A stretch of 64,000 nucleotides of DNA from Ophiura sarsii (lineage: Eukaryota > Echinodermata > Ophiuroidea > Amphilepidida > Ophiuridae): positions 32,914,971-32,978,970 of the forward strand of contig CM069450.1 in assembly GCA_035610835.1 (NCBI GenBank), given 5' to 3'. The notes beneath the pieces are model-generated. The model was not told the DNA's origin, did no database searches, and saw only the letters and a list, made by a program, of their open reading frames with translations. Position numbers and translations under genes: made by a program. Of this stretch, positions 56,269 to 64,000 are shown piece by piece; position 1 is the first letter of the stretch; each line of letters opens with the position of its first letter.

Positions 56269-56409
56269 GTCAGGACGTCGTTGACATTAACATTAGAAAT
56301 GTAATCTGAAATCCCTGAAGCATTCACACATTTAAATCTACCATGAAAGTTCCAGAAACAGTCTATAAAACCGATGGTAATCGTAACAATTAGATAATGT
56401 AATAAACTA

Positions 56410-56522
56410 AAGACATCAAAAAAAGTAACTCGGCTGTTGTAAAAGCACCTATAATTTTAAAATTGTTCCGCGTATGTCCTCTTCATGTCCGTACATAGCC
56501 GAGTTACTTTTTTTGATGTCTT
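56410..56522. mobile_element. 113-bp MITE with about 26-bp inverted repeats
   Basis: AGACATCAAAAAAAGTAACT...AGTTACTTTTTTTGATGTCT, absent from the same site in gene A (CAAACTACGCATCTTATAAAA, about 44561). An inner segment (CGCGTATGTCCTCTTCATG) recurs inverted at 56755-56785. Confidence 0.8.
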
Positions 56523-57652
56523 ATGAAATATTTAACGAGAATCGTTTAAACTTTTCTTGAATATCGCTCGCGCGAAAAAATCCCCGCCAGTTAGACAATT
56601 TTCCGGGGAACTTTCTGCAACTCGCCAAACATGTTAACAACAGGACTGGCCCCAGATGGGCCTTCCTTAATTTTTACCCTTCACCTTGAAACCCACTGGA
56701 ATGTTCTATAGGATGAAGAAGAAAAATCAGTCGAGAATAACTATATATAGGCCTATGTACGGACATGAAGAGGACATACGCGGAATGCGGATCGTAATCA
56801 ATTGATGGTTGAAGGTACGGGTAATTCTAATTGAGGTCGCTCGGCTCATATGATGTTTTTAATAGGAATGTTTGATCATTGACAGAATGCCGCCGTGTAG
56901 CACATCCCTTAAATTATAGTATCTCTGATCCTACAGCAAAACTCAACATATCTAAACGTCAGTGTTATCAGAGATCCAATTGGTATCTCACCCATCGGTG
57001 ATATAACCATATCTGGGCTACCGGCAGATTATGTTTTCGCATCAGATGCTAGATTGGTGTCAGTCAGACGATGCCGGACTATAATGGGTTTGTTCACAAA
57101 TGTTAATTTAAGGTTAAAGTATACGTACGAGGTTACATTATCAACCGAATGCGAAGAATGATCAATGGTGGATACTTTATTAAAATTGAAACTAACAATA
57201 GAGTTGATTTTTCCAATTCAGCGGTTTAAGGATGAAAATAATCTGTGATGTGATGTATTTCTGGATTCATTTCTGTGTTGAGTTATGCAAACAAACTCGA
57301 AAACTTGAAAAGTGCCACTTTTTCTGATTTATTTTTATTTTTAGGAAATGTGACTATTTTAACTTGAAAAGTCAACATGCAATTGAAAGGGGACACTTGC
57401 TATTGGTGGCCAAGCATTTCCCTTTCATAAAGTGTTTCAATTTTACAAAACGTTTATTAGTATGTGGAGTTATGCAAACAAACGGGATCTAATTTTAGAG
57501 GAGGACTTACTTCTTTCGAACCAAGTTATATCATAATGAAATGTATAGATTATCCTTTCCACACGTACCATGCTTCTCCGTTGTTACGTCAATGACAAAG
57601 GCCACGGTACTAATTTATAAAATTATTAAGGCCCAGACGCGCTATTTTTTCG

Positions 57653-58040
57653 TAGGTTAGGCACAAACAAAAAAATGTTTGTTTGTCTACATTCAACCGA
57701 TCGTGTACTATAATAGCCCGACCGTATAACTTTTTTTTCTTTTTCCAAAAGAAATAATATAAAAATCAACCCCAAAAAATCAAAAAAAGTTTAAAGAAAT
57801 AAGGTGTTTTTTTCTTCAAAATCGCGTATATGACCTTAATTGACCCCCACGTGACCCAACATGTGTGACCTCACACCATGTATAGCACTATGTAAGTTAT
57901 TTTGGGTCAAGTATGGGTCATCCAAAAGATCTGACGCGGTTCAGAATTCGGCGTACTGGCTAGGACTGGGCCAGAATAGCAAACCCGTACCTTTTGAGGA
58001 CCCTCTATGGACAAACAAACAACTTTTTTTGCCTAACCTA
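57653..58040. mobile_element. 388-bp MITE with TAGGTTAGGC ends
   Basis: The left end is TAGGTTAGGCACAAACAAAA and the right end GGACAAACAAAC...TTTGCCTAACCTA, inverted. The homologous unit-1 sequence at about 45597 runs straight through (TTTTTGTAGGTAACCTAGCGAGG), which defines the empty site. No coding capacity. Confidence 0.75.
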
Positions 58041-58143
58041 GCGAGGGATAGTTAGTTACCACTGGCGGCACTACGGGGGGCCCGTAGTCAGCTTAGGCCT
58101 TAAAAAAAAGGTTTGATTGGCGTAACATAAAACAAATAGGGTA

Positions 58144-59510
58144 CACTGCAAAAAGGGGTTTAACCTACCCAAAAAGGGGTTTAACCTACCCAAAAAGGTT
58201 GCTTAAAATACGTTGCTAAAAGTACTTTTATCATCCGTTGGTTGACGTGTTGATTAAAATTCATTCAATATATGTAGAAAGTTAGGCGTTGTATAAAAGT
58301 AAAAAATCCCCAGCATTGAGCAATTCGTCGAAAACAATGTCCTTAAAATGTTGGTGGAAACTGTTTCTGTTGTTAAAATATGTTGCGTAAAAACAATCAC
58401 GCAACAGTTGATGCAAGTTAGTTACGCACATGTGAATTTTAGGCAACTGTTGTCCAAAAAAGCCAATTTCGTGAGCTGTTGCATACTTGAACAACTGTTG
58501 AGTGAATATAATTGCCTAACTTTTGAGTAACTAGAATTGTTCAACTGTTGGTGAAAACATGTTATCCAACGGTGTTGGGCAAATTTTAATCAACAGTTGA
58601 GCGGTTGCATACTTGAACAACGTTGTGTAAAATGTTGAGTAAATATTTAAGCAACCTTTTTGCAGCGCAGGACCACAATTAGATTTATTCTGTCTTGGCA
58701 TCCAAAACGGAATACACTGACAAATCCTTGTTTGACATATATTTGTTTATGAATATCATTTCAACGGTGTTATAGCGACGTCACTAGCGATGAATATTGA
58801 ATAGTCGATTTTTATAGCCAAAAATACACGACATGGACATATACTGAATAGTTCATGTCATGTGATCTATTTTGCACCAAAAGAATCACATAAATATGTT
58901 TATGTATTATATAATATGCCCCAGATAGCAAGACTACGTTTGGCAAACGTTCACAGTAAAAACACCATTGATAAGAGATGTCAGATATTATGTATAAAGC
59001 CTATAGTTTAATAAATAAATTACAGATTCACTACCGAACGGGAATAGTGTATGTAGCTCTGCTGCATCGCCTAGAATTCCCATTACAAGTTACCGGTTCA
59101 CTACCGGGAGGAAGTGATGTATGTAGCTCTGCTGCATCGCCCAGAATTCACATTATTTTGCCTACCGCGTGTTGCTATACAAAAATGCTCAATATATAAT
59201 AAAACTTTGACACAAATAAAATACCCAACATATGGCTATATTTGATAAATTAAGCAACAGTTGCTATACAAAAATGCTCAATATATAATGAAAACAATTC
59301 ACAAATTAAGCAACAGTCACAAAATGCCCAACAAATGGTTAATTAATAATACCCAACTGTTGTGTAATTAAAATTGTGCAACTGCTGAGTAACTGGAATT
59401 GTTCAACTGTTGGTGAAAACATGTTATCCAACGCAACTGTTAAGCGGTTGCATACTTCAACAACGTTGTGTAAAATGTTGAGTAAATATTTAAGCAACCT
59501 TTTTGCAGTG
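58144..59510. mobile_element. 1.37-kb TIR element, CACTGCAAAAAGG ends
   Basis: Starts CACTGCAAAAAGG and ends CCTTTTTGCAGTG, with TA on both sides (58142-58143, 59511-59512). A second copy of the right terminus lies at about 58640-58670 (GCAACCTTTTTGCAGCG). The 3' 130 bases are duplicated (58535-58670 and 59385-59510), so one element has inserted in or duplicated within another. CAACTGTTG palindromes are frequent. No transposase. Confidence 0.75.
59030..59170 (+). repeat. two-copy tandem repeat, about 70 bp
   Basis: TTCACTACCG...TGTATGTAGCTCTGCTGCATCGCC...AGAATTC repeats twice inside the TIR element at 58144-59510. Confidence 0.8.
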
Positions 59511-59859
59511 TAGGTAGGTCGGATTGTGTTTTTTTTAAATCTATAAAACGTCTATGAAATGTTATATACCAGCACACATATACCATACAGACATAAACAA
59601 ATGGCACAAATCACATTTTTTTCTTCCTTTTCTTTTTCTCACACACAAAAAAAGAATTTAAATTTAAAATTTAAAAGAAAATTAAAAATAAAATAAAAAT
59701 GTTTAGGGCCGGCGGTAAAAATAGGGTCGGTCGGGTTACGCCAATCAAACCTCTTTTTTAGGCCTTAATCCCCACCCCGTGTTGTCCCCTAAACATTGCC
59801 TAAACAATCAAAACCGTTGGCTTCAACAAGGACATTTTATTGGCTTAAAAGGGGGCTGT

Positions 59860-60440
59860 TAACCCTCAGCATAGGCTGTAACTCCTTTATTATTCATTTA
59901 ATCTATATAAAAGTGTTCATTTTTTTGCAGAAAAGGGTTCAATGAATCCAACCATGATCATGAAATTGACCATTTTGGAGAAAATTATAAAAAACACATT
60001 TTTTTACCCATTTTAGGTTCTGCAAAGATAACTCATAATATATTTTGTCAAATTTTGTCATACTAGTTTTATTATATTCCTAATACAATTCCTTAGGAAT
60101 CGGTTTGGGTTTTTTTGAAAATCTTTATTATTTTTTGGCACTTTTTGGTCAATAATTCCAAAAATAAAAAAGATTTTCATGAAGAAAAAAAACCGATTCC
60201 TAGGGAATTGCATTAGGGATATGATAACACTAGTAGGCCTATAACAACATTTGACAAAAAATATTTTGAGTTATCTTTGCAGAACCTAAAATGGGTCAAA
60301 AAACGTGTTTTTTATAATTTTCTCCAAAATGGTCAATTTCAAGATCATGGTTGGATTCATTGAAACCTTTTATGCAAAATAAATGTATACTTTTATATAG
60401 ATTATATGAATAATGAAGAAGTTACGGCAGACAGTTACGG
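59860..60440. repeat. foldback repeat, arms about 270 bp
   Basis: The left arm (CTTTATTATTCATTTAATCT...AACCTAAAATGGG inverse) is complementary to the right arm (AACCTAAAATGGGTCAAAAA...GAATAATGAAGAAGTTACGG). The centre contains AATCGGTTT...AAACCGATT. Single arms occur at 45722-45995 and 47976-48249. Confidence 0.75.
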
Positions 60441-61076
60441 CAACCAGACAGATACGATCAAAGACAACAATTGCAACATCATGTTCATGTATAGGCCTAC
60501 GTACGCAACAGGTTCAATGGTCCACTGATAATAAATTGCGTTTCGTTATCAAAATGATTTTTCCCGATAACCCAGTGACATAGCACTACACCTTGAACAT
60601 GTTGAATAGGACGATCCCGGATGTTGGTGTTAATACATAATTATCACTATACAAAATTATCGATGTTCTTCTGACTTAAAATAGAAGAACGTTGACGAGA
60701 GAAGTAAGCTTGATATCCACCGCCGTCAATGATTGGGGTCGATAAAACATCAACGTCATACGTGGAAGTCGATCTCTCAATTTTCAACCCAATTTCGACG
60801 TTGACAATTTACGTAGATAATGTAAACGTTGAGGATCGTCATCTTGCTTGAATCACAGTGCAATTTGATAATACGTTAGCCTTCTTTAAAGACCTTTTGA
60901 CTGTTCTGTGTCTAAGCGCTCCTGACAGTCATCAGCCATCGAGTCTCATGTCTCCGGCGTTCATCTGTAGCGGTTATTAAACTTAGACGATTCCGAAGAT
61001 TTTAACAACGATTAGTTCAGTGCAAATCCGAATCTGCTTAGAATCGGCTTCTTTTTAGATGCAATTTCGGTGAAGG

Positions 61077-61161
61077 ATGGCGACACCAACTGACTTCTTC
61101 GTAACGCTCAATAGTACTACTCCGAAAGAATTATTGCCAGATCTGTCTGGGCACGAAAAAC
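61077..61161 (+). CDS. putative first coding exon of a third gene (partial)
   Basis: ATG GCG ACA CCA ACT opens 28 codons plus one base, then a good donor GTAAGT at 61162. The frame reads MATPTDFFVTL, then a Ser/Thr/Pro/Leu-rich stretch ending DLSGHEK. Length (85 nt) and exit phase (1) equal exon 1 of both FAXDC2-like genes, and it lies directly after the duplicated units on the same strand. Residues are not similar to those exons, so it may be a diverged third paralogue or an unrelated gene. No following exon is found before the window ends. Confidence 0.5.
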
Positions 61162-61232
61162 GTAAGTTGTACCGATTTGCATCACACCAATAAAATACGA
61201 TTTTGCATTTTTTTTTTAAATTATGTCCGTTG

Positions 61233-62623
61233 GGGTGTCTACTTACCTAAGACCTAAGACCTAAGACCCAAAAGCTAAGACCCAAAAACTAAGACCCAAA
61301 AACTAAGACCCAAAAACTAAGACCATTTGAATCCATTTTGGCGCCAAACAAAAATCCAAAGGTCTTAGGTTAATTAGTAGTTGAGAGGGGGGTAAACTAC
61401 TAACCTAAGACCCCCTCTCAAATGTCTTAAAAATCAGTTTTAGATACACGAGGATAGTTGATAAGTTGTTTAGAGAGGATGAGAGATCATTTGAATCCAT
61501 TTGGCGCCAAAAATCCAAGGGTCTTACTAACCTAATACCCCTCTCAAATGTCCTAAAAATCAGTTCTAGATACACTATCCTCGTGTATCTAAAACTGATT
61601 TTTAGGACATTTGAGATGGGTTCATAGGTTAGTAGTTTAACACCCCCCCCCCCCCCCCCCCCCCCCCCCTTCTCAACTACTAACCTAATACCCTTGGATT
61701 TTTGGCGCCAAAATGGATTCAAATGATCTCTCATCCTCTCTAAACCACTTATCCACTATCCTCGTGTATCTAAAACTGATTTTTTAGGACATTTGAGAGG
61801 GGGTCTTAGGTTAGTAGTTTACCCCCTCTCAACTACTAACCTAAGACCCTTGTATTTTTGGCGCCAAAATGGATTCAAATGATCTCTCATCCTCTCTAAA
61901 CAACTTATCAACTATCCTCGTGTATCTAAAACTGATTTTAGGACATTGAGAGGGGGGTACTAGGTTAGTAGTTTACCCCCCTCTCAACTACTAACCTAAG
62001 ACCCTTGATTTTTGGCGCCAAAATGGATTCAAATGATCTCTCATCCTCTCTAAACAACTTATCCACTATCCTCGTGGTATATAAAACTGATATTTAGGAC
62101 ATTTAAGAGGGGGTCTTAGGTTAGTAGTTTACCCCCTCTCAACTACTAACCTAAGAGCCCCCCCCCCCCCCCCCCCCCCCCACCACTTACGTGAAATTAT
62201 CGAGGTGACTGCAAAACAAATTGGGGCTACCTTTTACCATTTGTTTGGTACATCGGGGAATTGAGAAGAATCTGAGTCGGGGGAATTTCATTTATTTCAT
62301 TTTGTGCCACCCCCCCCCCCCCCCCCACCCCCACTCATAATATCATGCGCACACCACTGTTCTCTAAAGTCCTCTAAACCACTTATCCACTATCCTCGTG
62401 TATCTAAAACTGATTTTTAGGACATTTGAGAGTGGGTCTTAGGTTAGTAGTTTACCACCCTCTCAGATTTTTGGTGCCAAAATGGATTCAAATGATCTCT
62501 CATCCCCTCTAAACAACTTATCCACTATCCTCTCGTGTATCTTAAACTGATTTTTAGGACATTTGAGAGGGGGTCTTTAGTTTTTGGGTCTTAGGTCTTA
62601 GGGTCTTAGGTTAGTAGACACCC
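61233..62623. mobile_element. 1.39-kb foldback element with 9-bp target duplication
   Basis: The ends are GGGTGTCTAC and GTAGACACCC, flanked by TGTCCGTTG (61224-61232 and 62624-62632). The arms open with AAGACC-type short repeats. Inside is a unit of about 150 bp in both orientations, with landmarks TTTTTGGCGCCAAAATGG, CATCCTCTCTAAAC and CTATCCTCGTGTATC. C runs lie at 61642-61669 and 62158-62181. A 9-bp duplication fits Foldback or Mutator-class elements. No transposase. Confidence 0.85.
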
Positions 62624-62632
62624 TGTCCGTTG

Positions 62633-63186
62633 ATTATATTACCATTGACAAGTCGTTGCATTGGCTTATTCTTGCCTAATTCAATACTAGACATATTCTT
62701 ATTGCATCAAGACCATCTTATCCCAACTCCCGCTCATCCTAACTGCAACTCCTACATCTTAAATAGTTCACCAGAACTTATGAAATATTGACTATAATAA
62801 TTAGGCAACCTTTTTCCTTTATCAACAACTTTTGTTTTGGGGCGTTCGGGAGAAATTACGAGCTATTGTTTGCAATATTCAAGCATCATCATTTGAGTAC
62901 GATGAATAGAGGACGATGGGTCCAATAATTACACTCCCCAGAGTCACGCGTCGTCTATCCCATTCTTCTAATGACATTTTGGCTATCGGCTATTTAGAAT
63001 TCGACCTAAACCACTTGATTTAAAGTGCGTAATGGACTATAGGGCCGGATTAATCAAGTCCATCCCCATATCCTAAGTGACAAAATCGAAATTCATCAAT
63101 CAAGTTGAGGACAATGGATAATCTTTATTAAATAAATCAATCTATAGACACCCTTGTAAATACGGTAACAAATGGTTTTTAGGCTG
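62633..63186. other. non-coding stretch, no gene seen
   Basis: No ORF with recognisable content. I looked here for an exon 2 to follow 61077-61161 and found none. Confidence 0.5.
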
Positions 63187-63285
63187 CAGCCATATCAGGC
63201 GCGTAGCCAGCATTGTCATTCCGGGGGGGGACATCAATATCGTCCCTATATTTAAGCATTTTCGTAAAAGGTTGCATCAAGGTTG

Positions 63286-63339
<54 letters not shown>

Positions 63340-63968
63340 GGGGGGGGGGGGGGGGGGGGGGGGGGGGGTGGGGGTGAGGCCAAAAAAGTTCGCACAGTCC
63401 AAAAAAAAAATCGCACAGTAAATGTACTACATAAACAATTTCTCGTCCCCATTCTCTTCTTCTCTTGCCCCTCTCCTTCCCCTTTCCCTTCTCTTTCTCT
63501 CTCTCCTTCCCCTTTCCCTTCTCTTTCTCCCTCTCCTCCCCTTTCTCTTCTCTTTCTCCCTCTTCTTCCCCCTTCTTCCTCTCTTTTCTCCCCTTCTTCT
63601 CGTCCCCATTTTTCCGCTTCTCCGTCCCCATTTTAGGTGTCCGGGGGCAGTCTGCCCCCCCCTCTCCCCCCACTACATAAACAATTTCTCGGTCCCCATT
63701 TCTCTTCTCTTTCCCCCTCTCCTTCCCCTTTCCCTTCTCTTTCTCTCTCTCCTTCCCCTTTCCCTTCTCTTTCTTCTCCCTCTCCTCCCCTTTCTCTTCT
63801 CTTTCTCTCCTCTTCTTCCCCCTTCTTCCTCTCTTTTCTCCCCTTCTTCTCGTCCCCATTTTTCCGCTTCTCCGTCCCCATTTTAGGTGTCCGGGGGCAG
63901 TCTGCCCCCCCTCCCCCTCCCCCCCCCCCCCCCCCCCTCCCCCCCCCCCCCCCCACTGGCTACGCTAC
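63187..63968. repeat. G/C homopolymers and CT-rich tandem repeat
   Basis: 63289-63375 is G with two or three interruptions. 63428-63915 is a CT-rich unit of about 245 bp in two copies, each starting CTACATAAACAATTTCTCG and ending GTGTCCGGGGGCAGTCTGCC. 63909-63954 is mostly C. The block is bounded by GCGTAGCCAGCA (63192) and its inverse ACTGGCTACGCTACTG (63955), suggesting one poly-G/C-bearing element. Apparent proline, glycine or Lys/Glu-rich frames here are translated low complexity. Confidence 0.85.
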
Positions 63969-64000
63969 TGAACCATATCCATAGATCAAATACCTACCTT

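Larger units (their letters stand above)
46421..60484 (+). repeat. tandem segmental duplication, unit 2
   Basis: Second unit. Its right edge is set where GACAGATACGATCAAAGA (about 60447), matching 46374 in unit 1, is followed by unrelated sequence. Insertions specific to this unit include the TIR element at 49490, the RTE piece at 51040 and the CR1-like LINE at 53213. Confidence 0.82.

Noticed and set aside
63179..63984. Proline-, glycine- and Lys/Glu-rich ORFs on both strands
   Set aside because: Generated by poly-G/C and CT-rich tandem repeats; all frames are open for the same reason.
1..64000. CRISPR arrays, operons or prokaryotic origins
   Set aside because: No regularly spaced unique-spacer repeats or prokaryotic gene organisation; tandem repeats present are eukaryotic transposon arrays.

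Overview
This is animal (metazoan) nuclear DNA: AT-rich, intron-containing and dominated by transposable elements. The genes, the dense foldback and MITE-type elements, the CR1, RTE and Ty3 retroelements and the frequent TAGGCCTA-like words fit an invertebrate deuterostome (hemichordate, echinoderm or lancelet type). The exact species cannot be read from the sequence. There is no prokaryotic signature.

Layout. 1-7.2 kb: mostly non-coding, with one possible orphan exon (2.8 kb), a small TIR element (4.0 kb) and a tRNA-Asn gene on the minus strand (5.6 kb). 7.26-14.58 kb: one 7.3-kb foldback-type element whose arms are arrays of the palindrome AAGTATACTT, with smaller MITEs nested inside. 15.9-16.4 kb: a possible solo LTR. 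17.4-19.0 kb: a single-exon C2H2 zinc-finger ORF of 533 codons built from a duplicated six-finger block. 23.5-26.0 kb: a decayed CR1-like LINE interrupted by an RTE LINE flanked by a 28/29-bp target duplication. 26.3-30.9 kb: a minus-strand Ty3/gypsy-class element with 141-bp LTRs (one difference) and a 5-bp target duplication. Its RT core is deleted, and a 12-nt LTR/leader complementarity suggests self-priming.

31.7-60.5 kb is a tandem segmental duplication (units of about 14.7 and 14.1 kb). Each unit carries a five-exon fatty-acid-hydroxylase gene of the FAXDC2 (C5orf4) type with identical exon lengths and phases and the full histidine-box set. Gene A (279 aa) ends in KKVK, a KKXX-type ER-retrieval signal. 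In gene B (287 aa) a CR1-like LINE with an intact endonuclease-RT ORF sits in the last exon and replaces that tail. Because the units are paralogous, each is an empty-site control for insertions in the other. At 61.08 kb an 85-bp phase-1 coding exon, the same size and phase as FAXDC2 exon 1, may begin a third gene. The right end holds a foldback element with a 9-bp target duplication and long G/C and pyrimidine tracts.

The two hydroxylase genes have TATA-type promoters with a CRE/CRE-like site upstream. The copies differ in that site, in C-terminus, in poly(A) signals and in intron size (intron 3 is 4.5 kb in A, 0.24 kb in B). Nearly everything else is mobile DNA.
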